The translations under genes were made by a program, and so were the position numbers. From assembly GCF_019703875.1 (NCBI RefSeq), contig NZ_AP024110.1:1364001-1428000 (forward strand): 64,000 nt of DNA, in the 5' to 3' direction. Below the pieces are notes generated by a model. It did no database searches and had not been told where the DNA came from. It saw only the letters and a list, made by a program, of their open reading frames with translations. How positions within the stretch are numbered: the first letter of the stretch is position 1; each line of letters begins with the position of its first letter. This document shows, piece by piece, positions 8,646 through 16,564 of the stretch. This DNA is from Methyloradius palustris (lineage in GTDB: Bacteria > Pseudomonadota > Gammaproteobacteria > Burkholderiales > Methylophilaceae).

Positions 8646-9035
8646 TTAATCTTTTGCCTGCCAAATCACATAAATCTTCTTGATTGCTTCCAACGTTTCC
8701 CAAGTGCCTTTGAAGCCTGCAGGTAAAACAAATGTGCTGCCTGCGCCAAACTCTTTTGCGTTGCCTGCTGCATCGGTTAAACGTACCCGACCTTCCAAAA
8801 TGTAGCAGACCTCTTCTTCGGTGTAGTTCACGGTTTTGGCGCCTACGCTGGAGTGCCATATGCCTGCGAAAAACTGTTCAGTAGGGTCGGTGTAGTGGTT
8901 GAATGTCGTCATCTTTATTTCAACGTTGGCATCGCTGGAAATGCCTGTCACTACACGCTCTTGAGGCACCGTCCCGTATTCTGGCTCTACTGTATTCGTG
9001 GCAAAATCAATCACGTCATTGATGGTTTTTGTCAT
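8646..9035 (-). CDS. Cupin-domain protein (Cupin_3/DUF861 type)
   Basis: Single-domain cupin of 129 aa. The barrel is visible in the stretches NYTEEEVCYILEGRVRLTD and EFGAGSTFVLPAGFKGTWET, which resemble the DUF861/(S)-ureidoglycine aminohydrolase-like group. Catalytic function is unknown. The first cupin motif lacks the usual two histidines (EEEVCYILEG), so metal binding is doubtful and a small-molecule sensing or chaperone-like role is possible. It lies 19 bases downstream of a class III aminotransferase gene on the same strand and is probably co-transcribed with it. Confidence 0.8.
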   Translation of the reverse strand: MTKTINDVIDFATNTVEPEYGTVPQERVVTGISSDANVEIKMTTFNHYTDPTEQFFAGIWHSSVGAKTVNYTEEEVCYILEGRVRLTDAAGNAKEFGAGSTFVLPAGFKGTWETLEAIKKIYVIWQAKD

Positions 9036-9054
9036 GTTTTTTCCTTATTTCAAA

Positions 9055-10446
9055 TTAATTGCTAAGTTCGTTTAGGCATTCATCAAAGATATAGGCCAAA
9101 CGCTTTACGTCATCTACGCTGGTGGCAGGACATACCAGCATCATATTATGGAACGGTGTTAGCAGTACGCCACGATTAAGCAGGTAAAGATGGATAGCGC
9201 TTTCAATAACGTCATTCTGTGCATTGCGTGCTTCCTCAGCATTGCTTGGTGTTGCTTCGCAGAATTGCAGCTCCAGACGAGCACCCAGGCGTGTGATGTT
9301 CCAGGGTAAGTCGTGAGATTTAATACTTGCGATCAATTGATCTTCTAGCGACTCAGCCAAGCCCAGCATATGCGCATAGGCTGCATCTGTGGCAACTTCC
9401 GTTAGCGTGGCATGGATTGCGGCGAGCGTCATCATGTTGCCAGAGAGGGTGGTGCCTATGCCAGAGTGCCCTGGTGGCGCTTGGTCTTTTGCTGCTTTCA
9501 TTTGCTCGGCCATTGCGGCACTAAACCCATAAGCAGCGGCTGGCAGGCCACCTGCAATAGGCTTGCCGACAACTAAAAAGTCAGGTACTACACCGTGGTT
9601 TTTTGCCCAGCCACCACGCCCTGTAGAAATGGTGTGGGTTTCATCTAGCACCAGCAGCGTGCCATATTGCTGGGTGAGGTTACGCAAGCTTTCGATAAAG
9701 CCCGCTTTGGCAGGCACCATGCCGCAATTGGTGAGGGCGGGTTCGGTGAGCAGGCAGGCGATGTCACCTTTGGCTAGCTCGCGCTCAACTGTCGCAATAT
9801 CGTTGAATGGCACGGCAACGGTGTATTGGCCCAAATCATATACTTGGCCGAGCAAGCTACTGCGGTTAATGGTTTTGCCAACCACGGCATCTACGATGGT
9901 TTCATTGCGCATGGTCATGTCTACCATGGCATCATCAAAAGTCCCGTGGTAACAGCCATCAAACACCAGCAGTTTTTTGCGGCCAGTGACCGCGCGTGCC
10001 CAGCGCAATACAAAGCGGTTGGCATCCGTTGCTGTAGTGGCTAGTTGCCAGTAGGGCAAGCCAAAGTGGTCAGCTAGAGCTTCGCCTACGTTGGGTGTGA
10101 GGCTTGATGGCAACATAGTGGTAAAACCTGCTGAAGCCTGCGCAGCAATCGCTTGTGCTAACGCTGGCGGGCAATGCCCAAACATGGCGCCTGTATCGCC
10201 CAAACAGAAATCCACATAATAAATGTCATCTACACATGTGAAGTGCGAACCCTGCGCATATTTCACAAACAAAGGCGCGGGTGTGCCCCAATCATTCATC
10301 CAGTGCATGGGCACACCATACAAAAAGTGCTCATTTGCACTTACGGATAACTGCATAGATTGCGGGTGCAGCCGCACGTAATCAGCGCGTTCATTTTCCA
10401 GCATCTGCTGGGCGTTATTGAAGAGTGTTTCATGTTGTAATTGCAT
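9055..10446 (-). CDS. Class III (PLP-dependent) aminotransferase
   Basis: PLP-dependent aminotransferase or aminomutase-like enzyme (463 aa). It shows the GDTGAMFGH cofactor region, a FDGCYHGTFDDAM segment typical of class III members, LLVLDETHTIS (PLP-ring Asp) and the Schiff-base lysine in VVGKPIAGGLPAAAYG. The glutamate-1-semialdehyde-aminomutase-like layout differs from the SpuC- and GabT-type enzymes elsewhere in the window, so the substrate is uncertain; an amino acid or amine linked to polyamine or agmatine breakdown is plausible. The frame remains open to 10569, but family length and the start of similarity favour the ATG at 10446, although no clear ribosome site is visible. It diverges from speB. 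Confidence 0.8.
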   Translation of the reverse strand: MQLQHETLFNNAQQMLENERADYVRLHPQSMQLSVSANEHFLYGVPMHWMNDWGTPAPLFVKYAQGSHFTCVDDIYYVDFCLGDTGAMFGHCPPALAQAIAAQASAGFTTMLPSSLTPNVGEALADHFGLPYWQLATTATDANRFVLRWARAVTGRKKLLVFDGCYHGTFDDAMVDMTMRNETIVDAVVGKTINRSSLLGQVYDLGQYTVAVPFNDIATVERELAKGDIACLLTEPALTNCGMVPAKAGFIESLRNLTQQYGTLLVLDETHTISTGRGGWAKNHGVVPDFLVVGKPIAGGLPAAAYGFSAAMAEQMKAAKDQAPPGHSGIGTTLSGNMMTLAAIHATLTEVATDAAYAHMLGLAESLEDQLIASIKSHDLPWNITRLGARLELQFCEATPSNAEEARNAQNDVIESAIHLYLLNRGVLLTPFHNMMLVCPATSVDDVKRLAYIFDECLNELSN

Positions 10447-10511
10447 AGGTTTGATTTCGTTTAATGTCTTTGTGCATGCGGTAAAGTGTGCAAAGTGGCT
10501 CTGGATATTTT

Positions 10512-10547
10512 TGCATATTGGTTCTATCAGGTATGCCAAAATATGCA
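10512..10547. promoter_or_regulatory. Inverted repeat in the aminotransferase/speB divergent gap
   Basis: TGCATATT (10512-10519) and AATATGCA (10540-10547) form a perfect inverted repeat with 20 bases between the arms, centred about 87 bases upstream of the speB ATG. The spacing of the arms (about three helical turns centre to centre) would suit a dimeric regulator serving both genes. No bound factor is known. Confidence 0.4.
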
Positions 10548-10616
10548 TTATCATCTTACCAATTTTCAAGCGAATGTTGATTGTTTTTAGTAGCCATTTT
10601 TATATGAGGTAATGCA

Positions 10617-11576
10617 ATGGATCACGGATTTGCCTATGTGATGACAGGCGGTTTTTTAGGTGTGCCATTCAGCACAGATGGGCTTGCCAATAAGGCTTTT
10701 GGTGTTGCTGGCATCAGTTGGGATGGCAGCGTGACTAACCGCACAGGTGCTAGATTCGGCCCACGCGGCATACGCCAGGCCAGTCATATGCTGTGCGGCG
10801 ATGAGCATCCATTTTTTGATACAACGCCTGTAGAAGATTTGGTTGATCTCGGTGATTTGTTATTGCCCAATACCAGCCTCGAAAGCATGCGCGCTGCGTT
10901 AATCCCGCAAGTTGCTTCATTACTGGCTAGCCAGAGTGTTGGACAACAAATGGTCTGGCTGGGCGGTGACCACTCTATTACTTTGCCGCTGTTGCGTGCC
11001 TATCATGCGCATTACGGGCAGCCTTTAGCTGTGATCCACTTTGATGCACATTGTGATACTTGGGAAAGCCATTTTGGCGAGCCATCTGGCCATGGCACAT
11101 GGGTGTACGAGGCGATCACCGAAGGTTTAGTGATCCCTGAAGGCTTTGTGCAAATCGGTATTCGCTCCTCTGGCGAGCGCGCAGCAAGAGAGTATGTGAA
11201 CGAGCAGGGCGGCCGTATCTACACAGGCCGTGAGTTGCGTGGTCGTGATGGCGCAGCCCTGCAAGACGTGATTGATGAAGTGCGCACGCGCATGGCTAAA
11301 CTCGGGAACCCACCACTATATTTAACATTTGATATAGATGCCCTAGATCCAGCTTTTGCCCCAGGTACAGGCACGCCAGAGCCTGGCGGTTTGACCACGG
11401 CGCAAGCAATGACCTTGCTTGAGGCTTGGTATGACCTCAACTGGGTAGGCATGGATTGCACCGAGGTTGCCCCAGCTTATGACCATGCTGAACTCACTAC
11501 TAATGCCGCAGCGAACCTGATCTGGACATGGTTGTGTGGCCGTATGTTGGCCAAGAGTGAAGGCAAAACCTACTAA
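10617..11576 (+). CDS. speB: Agmatinase (ureohydrolase family)
   Basis: Mn-dependent hydrolase (319 aa), most likely converting agmatine to putrescine and urea in the cytoplasm. The arginase-fold metal motifs are intact: GGDHSITLPLL, HFDAHCDTW, and TFDIDALDPAFAPGTGTPEP. The ATG at 10617 follows a GAGGT ribosome site by six bases. The stop TAA shares a base with the ATG of puuB (TAATG), so the two are translationally coupled: SpeB makes putrescine and PuuB acts on its glutamylated form. Because the island ends in GABA, 4-guanidinobutyrase (giving GABA and urea) is a real alternative that sequence alone does not exclude. Confidence 0.85.
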   Translation: MDHGFAYVMTGGFLGVPFSTDGLANKAFGVAGISWDGSVTNRTGARFGPRGIRQASHMLCGDEHPFFDTTPVEDLVDLGDLLLPNTSLESMRAALIPQVASLLASQSVGQQMVWLGGDHSITLPLLRAYHAHYGQPLAVIHFDAHCDTWESHFGEPSGHGTWVYEAITEGLVIPEGFVQIGIRSSGERAAREYVNEQGGRIYTGRELRGRDGAALQDVIDEVRTRMAKLGNPPLYLTFDIDALDPAFAPGTGTPEPGGLTTAQAMTLLEAWYDLNWVGMDCTEVAPAYDHAELTTNAAANLIWTWLCGRMLAKSEGKTY

Positions 11577-12910
11577 TGTCTGCTGAACTTAAATCTGTCG
11601 AACTGAAGCTCACGCAAAACTCCTACTACGCCGCCAGTGCCAACAGCGTGCCTGATTATCCGCAGCTATCTTCGGATATAGAGGCAGATGTTTGTATCGT
11701 AGGCGGAGGCTTTGCAGGCTTATCTAGTGCCATTGAGTTGGCTGATCGTGGTTACTCTGTGGTGGTGCTTGAAGCCAAACATATCGGCTGGGGCGCCAGC
11801 GGCCGCAATGGTGGGCAGATTATTGCAGGACTTGCTTGCGAGCAATCAGTCATCGAAAAAGCATTGGGATTGGAAGCCGCAAAAAAAGTCTGGGCGATGA
11901 CCATAGAAGCGCTCGATTTAGTGCGCGAACGGGTGAAGCGATTCAATATTCAGTGTGATCTACAAGATGGTTTTTTAGGCGTTGCCGTTAACCCGCGCAA
12001 AAGCGCCAGCTTGCGGCTGTGGTTTGACGAGATGTCGAAAAAGTATAATTACGATACTGATGCCCAATGGATAGAGCCTACTAGTATTGGTGAATGGATA
12101 GACAGCCCTCGGTATCACAGCGGCTATTTTGATAAACGCTCTGGGCATTTACACCCGCTTAACTACTGCCTTGGTTTGGCTAAAGGCGCCGCGAGTCTTG
12201 GTGTCCAGATTTTCCAGAATTCGCCTGTGAAAACTATGCAAGAGGGTGAAACAGCCATATTGCAGACTGATAAAGGCCAAGTAAAAGCTAAATATGTGGT
12301 GCTCGCAGGCAATATGTATTTGCCAGAAGTCTCGCCAAAATTAGCGCCTAAGCTTAGCCGTAGAATCATGCCAGTTGGCACCTATATCATTGGTACTGAG
12401 CCTATTGAGCCTGAGTTGGCCGCTAGATTGATCCCAACCAAAGCAGCAGTGTGCGATACCAATTTTATTCTCGATTACTTTCGCTTTGCTGCCGACGCTG
12501 CATCACAAAAACAGCGCATGATTTATGGCGGGCGTGTCAGCTATAGCGCTATGACGCCGCCTAACCTGACCGCCACAATGCAGGCGCGCATGGCCGAGAC
12601 TTTCCCACAGTTAGCCAATACTAAAGTGGAATACACTTGGGGCGGTTTTGTCGATATCACCATGAACCGCGCCCCAGATTTTGGCCGCATTGCGCCGAAT
12701 GTGTATTACCTGCAGGGCTTTTCTGGCCATGGCGTGGCCCTCACTGGCATGGCAGGTAAGCTCGTTGCAGAGGCAATAGCAGGGCAGGCTGAGCGGCTGG
12801 ATATGATGGCTAAAATCCCTCACCATGATTTCCCGGGCGGAAAATTATTGCGCATGCCAGCGCTAGTACTTGGTATGGCTTGGTATCAGTTACGAGATAA
12901 GTTAGGTTAA
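11576..12910 (+). CDS. puuB: Gamma-glutamylputrescine oxidoreductase
   Basis: FAD-dependent oxidase (444 aa) of the DAO family, second step of the Puu pathway: gamma-glutamylputrescine to gamma-glutamyl-gamma-aminobutyraldehyde, with release of ammonia and H2O2. The N-terminal Rossmann motif (DVCIVGGGFAGLSSAIELA) is near residue 38, followed by GWGASGRNGGQII, typical of PuuB/OrdL proteins, and a C-terminal YLQGFSGHGVALTGMAGKL. It overlaps the speB stop by one base. Its own stop shares the TTAA palindrome with the stop of the convergent GNAT gene. Length agrees with E. coli PuuB (426 aa). Confidence 0.88.
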   Translation: MSAELKSVELKLTQNSYYAASANSVPDYPQLSSDIEADVCIVGGGFAGLSSAIELADRGYSVVVLEAKHIGWGASGRNGGQIIAGLACEQSVIEKALGLEAAKKVWAMTIEALDLVRERVKRFNIQCDLQDGFLGVAVNPRKSASLRLWFDEMSKKYNYDTDAQWIEPTSIGEWIDSPRYHSGYFDKRSGHLHPLNYCLGLAKGAASLGVQIFQNSPVKTMQEGETAILQTDKGQVKAKYVVLAGNMYLPEVSPKLAPKLSRRIMPVGTYIIGTEPIEPELAARLIPTKAAVCDTNFILDYFRFAADAASQKQRMIYGGRVSYSAMTPPNLTATMQARMAETFPQLANTKVEYTWGGFVDITMNRAPDFGRIAPNVYYLQGFSGHGVALTGMAGKLVAEAIAGQAERLDMMAKIPHHDFPGGKLLRMPALVLGMAWYQLRDKLG

Positions 12911-13356
12911 GTGATCTCTTTGCTGTAACTGTAAAACACTTCATCACGCACCCATCCTAACGATTCATATAGTGCTTGTGCTGGCAGATTGGTTTTGGCC
13001 GTGGTTAAGTCTAGCCTTGCGAAATCATGTTTGGCTGCGTATTCATGAGCAGCAATCATCAGTGCTTTGCCGGCACCACTTTTACGCACTGAGGGATCCA
13101 CAAACAAATCGTAAAGTACGCCGATTCTGGCCGCGATCACGGAACAGAAACTGGGATAAATCTGGCAAAAACCAATAATCTTTTGTTCACTGTTTATCGC
13201 AACCAATATTGCCGAGTCTTTATTATTCAGGCGCTCTGTGACAAATTGCTCGGCGAGCCTTATATCTGATGCTTGCTCATAAAATACTCGGTAGGCGTTA
13301 AACAACGTGGCAAGTTGCGGCAGATCATCTGGTGAAGCTAAACGTATCGTTGTCAT
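12907..13356 (-). CDS. GNAT-family N-acetyltransferase
   Basis: Acetyl-CoA-dependent acetyltransferase of 149 aa. The GNAT core is visible in LYDLFVDPSVRKSGAGKALM (acetyl-CoA pyrophosphate loop) and the C-terminal ALYESLGWVRDE. The substrate is unknown. Given the surrounding polyamine genes a polyamine or amino acid acetyltransferase is attractive, but nothing specific to SpeG or similar enzymes is visible. It is convergent with puuB, overlapping its 3' end by four bases, and lies 15 bases downstream of a small monooxygenase-fold gene on the same strand. Confidence 0.82.
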   Translation of the reverse strand: MTTIRLASPDDLPQLATLFNAYRVFYEQASDIRLAEQFVTERLNNKDSAILVAINSEQKIIGFCQIYPSFCSVIAARIGVLYDLFVDPSVRKSGAGKALMIAAHEYAAKHDFARLDLTTAKTNLPAQALYESLGWVRDEVFYSYSKEIT

Positions 13357-13371
13357 TTCGTGCTTGTTTTA

Positions 13372-13698
13372 TTAATGACCAAAAGCTGCGGCTGGGTGAT
13401 CTATCTTGCCATCGCCATAACTGCGTATCACCTCTGCAATCACTACCTGATAACCATCAAGCCAGTTAGCTTGCGCGGCTTTGGCCTCAAGGTGTTTGGG
13501 GTGTTGCATGAGCGTCTGTAAAGCTTCCAAACTTTGCCAGTAGTAAACATTGCAAATGCGACCAGTTGTGCTGTTTTCCCAGCTTTCCTCACCCAAGTAT
13601 CCTGCCGATTGTTTAGCGATTTCAGCAATCGCTTCATCCAATGCATAAAAGCGCTCGTCATACTGTTTTTTGTCGAAAATAAAAGTGGCTGAGTACAT
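13372..13698 (-). CDS. ABM-fold (antibiotic biosynthesis monooxygenase-like) protein
   Basis: Small protein (108 aa) with the ferredoxin-like ABM fold: an N-terminal strand (MYSATFIFDKKQYDERFYAL), the ESWENSTTGRICNVYYWQSL segment and the helix SLEALQTLMQHPKHLEAKAA. Family members include small oxygenases and heme-degrading enzymes, but many have no known role. An AAGGAT ribosome site precedes the start. It is probably transcribed with the following GNAT gene. The function is unassigned. Confidence 0.75.
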   Translation of the reverse strand: MYSATFIFDKKQYDERFYALDEAIAEIAKQSAGYLGEESWENSTTGRICNVYYWQSLEALQTLMQHPKHLEAKAAQANWLDGYQVVIAEVIRSYGDGKIDHPAAAFGH

Positions 13699-13741
13699 CT
13701 AATATCCTTAAAACTAATTAAGTCGAGCTGCCTAAATTAAA

Positions 13742-13754
13742 ACGATAAAATCGT
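13742..13754 (-). terminator. Weak terminator-like hairpin downstream of the SIR2-like gene
   Basis: Read on the minus strand, ACGAT pairs with ATCGT around a TTT loop and is followed by TTTAATTT. The stem is only five base pairs, so termination would be weak; it may separate the SIR2-like gene from the ABM gene. Confidence 0.3.
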
Positions 13755-13800
13755 CTATAAACATAAAAAATACTAATCAGTATGAGCGAGTTGACCTTAG

Positions 13801-14838
13801 CTAGAGTTCTGATTTAGCGCATGGCTTACCAGTGAACATTTCAGCTTCTTCTTCTTTAATTAGAGGAAGCAACCATTTATGAAGATATTCTAGGTTTAGT
13901 AATGGCGGAAAGTTGTTCTCAGACCAAGGATCTTGTTGCAGTGTTGCCATAGCAAAGGCCTCACAACTTCGACGTGGATGATGAAAAGATGTTGTTTGTC
14001 TGACGTTAGTGAAGATTCCATAATGCTGGCGGACAAAGAAGTCAAACCAACTTTGTTCTATGTCCTCTCGTGGCCTAATGTCTATGATGTCTATTTCTGC
14101 TAGCTCTCTAGTTGGATTCTCCATCCAGTTCTTGAGTAAAAGCGAACGTGCTTCGACATCAGTTATAGGTGCACTGTAGCCGAAAATAGTTACAAGATAA
14201 GCACTTTGCAGTGCCTGCTGTAACTGCTCCCATTCACTATGGATAAATGGATCAGCCGTATAGTCTTTATGCTTAACTGGAAACAGGAGGTTGCTCGGCC
14301 TCATAAGGTTGCCACATACAGAGCACCTTTGTTCAATGAAGCCACTGCGGCGATGTTCTGGACATGCGCCAACTTCAACATTGCCATGTAAAAAAAGAAT
14401 TTTTGGTAATCGTCGGATAGAGCGATTTCGACGGAATGCTTGAGCTAGGAACGGATCCCAATTAAAAGTTGCAATTACGTCCTTTTCTCGTAAGGATAGT
14501 AATAGCAGATCGTAGAGTGTAACTTCCTCTGGCAATTGCATTCCAGCGAAGTAAGCATGGAGTTGATGTTCGAGTGTTCGAAGCAGTTCTGGCTTGACGT
14601 TTTCCGATGCTAAGCGGTCATATAAGGATTCAAAGTCCTCATATCCATCATGTACGCCATGTGCTGCCAACAATTCACCAAGGCCTACGATTTCAACAAG
14701 ATTGCGCATAAGCGGAAGTTTGCGGCCGTTAGCATCACCAGATGGAAAAGCGGCAAGACTGGCACCTGCCCCTAGGATAATCAGGTGCGGAGCATGATTT
14801 ATTTTGCGTTTTATGTCGAGTGGTGGAAGCGATGGCAT
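13801..14838 (-). CDS. Stand-alone SIR2-like NAD-binding protein
   Basis: Protein of 345 aa with a SIR2-like Rossmann fold. Visible motifs in order are LIILGAGASLAAFPSGDANG (NAD-binding loop, about residues 19-38), IATFNWDPFLAQ in the place of the TQNID/TTNYD motif, FLHGNVEVG with the catalytic-type histidine, a probable zinc site (CPEH then CSVC), and FGYSAPITD. About 90 C-terminal residues match no domain I recognise. Similar SIR2-like domains in bacteria act as NAD+ hydrolases in antiphage systems or as deacylases; neither is shown here and no partner effector gene is adjacent. No clear ribosome site is seen. Neighbours are metabolic genes, so its presence is unexplained. Confidence 0.75.
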   Translation of the reverse strand: MPSLPPLDIKRKINHAPHLIILGAGASLAAFPSGDANGRKLPLMRNLVEIVGLGELLAAHGVHDGYEDFESLYDRLASENVKPELLRTLEHQLHAYFAGMQLPEEVTLYDLLLLSLREKDVIATFNWDPFLAQAFRRNRSIRRLPKILFLHGNVEVGACPEHRRSGFIEQRCSVCGNLMRPSNLLFPVKHKDYTADPFIHSEWEQLQQALQSAYLVTIFGYSAPITDVEARSLLLKNWMENPTRELAEIDIIDIRPREDIEQSWFDFFVRQHYGIFTNVRQTTSFHHPRRSCEAFAMATLQQDPWSENNFPPLLNLEYLHKWLLPLIKEEEAEMFTGKPCAKSEL

Positions 14839-14863
14839 TTAATTTCTATCATTCAAGTGAATG

Positions 14864-16366
14864 TTAAGGTGTGCGATTTTTCAGCCCAGCCTTAATCACA
14901 TTAGCTAATACGTTTCCATATTTGCTAATGTTCTCAGTTGCTGCGTAGGCATAGCCAACAATCAAACCTTTTTCACGCTTTTCGCCTATGCCATAGTTGG
15001 AGAGCGGGTTGACACGTAAACCATGTTCGGCGGCCATAGTAGCTACGCGAACATCATCTACTTCTTGATCGAATTCAACTACCAAGTGTAAGCCAGAGTC
15101 GACAGGGGATAACCTGGCACCCACCTCAGCTACCGTAGCCAATGACTTTTGGAGTAATTTACGTCGCTCTGCATAAGTTTGCCGTAAGCGGCGAATATGG
15201 TTGGCGAAATGGCCTTCTTCGATAAAGTCAGCCAGAGCCGCCTGAATAACCACTTGCCCTGGGCGTTGTAGCTCATACAGGCCACTTTTAAAACTGGTGA
15301 CCAGGTTAGGTGGAACAACCAGATAGCCCAAACGAATACCTGGATACATGACCTTTGAGAATGTGCCCATATAGAGCACGCGCGCATTCTGATCCATGCC
15401 TTGCAACGAAGAAATCGGGCGGCCTTCAAAGCGGAATTCGCTGTCATAGTCATCTTCGATAATCCATGCTTTGCGGCTTTCAGCATAATCCAGCAGCAAG
15501 CGGCGGCGGCCGTAGCTCATTACCATGCCTTTGGGGTATTGGTGAGATGGAGTGGTGTAAATCAGCTTTGGCGTTGCACGAAAATCTTTGGTGCTAGGCG
15601 CCATACCTTCGTTGTCGACTGATACAGGATGGAGTTGCAGACCATTCACTTCAAGCACACGCCGCGCGGCCCAGTAGCCAGGGTTTTCTATCCATGCTCG
15701 GTCACCATGGTCTGTGAGTAGTCGCGCGCAGAGGTCAATCGATTGTTGTGTGCCTGCGGTAATCAATACCTGGTCAACTGTCAGATTAACGGCGCGCGAT
15801 ACCCGCAGGTATTCTGCAATTGCCATGCGTAGTGGTAAATAGCCACCAGCATGACCGTAATCAAGCAGTGAAGGGTCGGGTGCGCGCCATTGACGATTAA
15901 GCAGTCGTCGCCACAGCATGGTGGGGAACTGGGAATAATCATCTTCACCAGGCGTAAAAGGCTGTACCTCATGGCTTTGCCTGTTGAGTGATCCCGCCGC
16001 AGCCTTACCTCGTCGCGAGAGGCCGGCATCATCTTGAGGTTTTGGTTCTATAGTAGCTGTAGAAATTGGCTTTTTTGAGAATCCGTCTGGCTGGTTATAG
16101 GCGACATAAGTACCACTGCCAGTCTGCGCAGCGACATAGCCTTCATCAAGCAGTTGCTCAAAAGCAGCGAGAATCGTATTGCGTGATACTGATAACTCAT
16201 CTGAAAGGCTGCGTGTGGAGGGCAGTCGTGTGCCAGATGCCAACACGCCATCCGAAATCGCTTGCCTGATAGCCTCATAAATACGCCTGTGGGTGGGCAT
16301 GCGTTTGGGGAATTTATTTTGGCTAAGTTGGGTTAACAGCCATTCAGAGAGTACTAATTGTTTCAA
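14864..16366 (-). CDS. MocR/PdxR-type regulator (GntR HTH fused to aminotransferase fold)
   Basis: Transcriptional regulator of 500 aa. The N-terminal GntR winged helix (THRRIYEAIRQAISDGVL, then LPSTRSLSDELSVSRNTILA) joins an aminotransferase-like domain. That domain keeps the PLP-binding features: WIIEDDYDSEFRFEGRPISS and the lysine in YMGTFSKVMYPGIRLGYL. Such proteins sense PLP and an amine or amino acid; GabR responds to GABA. It diverges from puuD-puuA and probably controls the island in place of PuuR, which is absent. The frame begins at a TTG; the next in-frame ATG is about residue 23, inside the start of the HTH domain, so the TTG is favoured. Confidence 0.87.
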   Translation of the reverse strand: MKQLVLSEWLLTQLSQNKFPKRMPTHRRIYEAIRQAISDGVLASGTRLPSTRSLSDELSVSRNTILAAFEQLLDEGYVAAQTGSGTYVAYNQPDGFSKKPISTATIEPKPQDDAGLSRRGKAAAGSLNRQSHEVQPFTPGEDDYSQFPTMLWRRLLNRQWRAPDPSLLDYGHAGGYLPLRMAIAEYLRVSRAVNLTVDQVLITAGTQQSIDLCARLLTDHGDRAWIENPGYWAARRVLEVNGLQLHPVSVDNEGMAPSTKDFRATPKLIYTTPSHQYPKGMVMSYGRRRLLLDYAESRKAWIIEDDYDSEFRFEGRPISSLQGMDQNARVLYMGTFSKVMYPGIRLGYLVVPPNLVTSFKSGLYELQRPGQVVIQAALADFIEEGHFANHIRRLRQTYAERRKLLQKSLATVAEVGARLSPVDSGLHLVVEFDQEVDDVRVATMAAEHGLRVNPLSNYGIGEKREKGLIVGYAYAATENISKYGNVLANVIKAGLKNRTP

Positions 16367-16385
16367 TGAGGGAATCCTGTTACTG

Positions 16386-16453
16386 AGTGGCTATAAGATG
16401 TATCGTACTTAACTTAAGTGGTTCTATTAGAATAATCTAAATGGCTCTTGTAG
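16386..16453. promoter_or_regulatory. Three direct-repeat boxes, candidate MocR operator
   Basis: Three similar boxes lie in the mocR-puuD gap in the same orientation: AGTGGCTATAAG (16386-16397), AAGTGGTTCTATTAG (16416-16430) and AAATGGCTCTTGTAG (16439-16453). The middle box resembles the AAAGTGG-type motif I recall for PdxR. MocR regulators typically bind paired direct repeats. The spacings (about 31 and 23 bases) approximate three and two helical turns. Confidence 0.5.
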
Positions 16454-16564
16454 CATTACCAATTTGAAGGAATAATACATTCACGAAACCTGTACTGCAA
16501 TCAAATACCTTGTTTGCATAACCAACACAGAAGTGCGTTATCTAGAATCGGCTACGGCCAAACT

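Noticed and set aside
9563..9952. A 129-codon plus-strand ORF inside the aminotransferase gene
   Set aside because: It is antisense to a well-supported enzyme, has no ribosome site, and its translation shows no known pattern.
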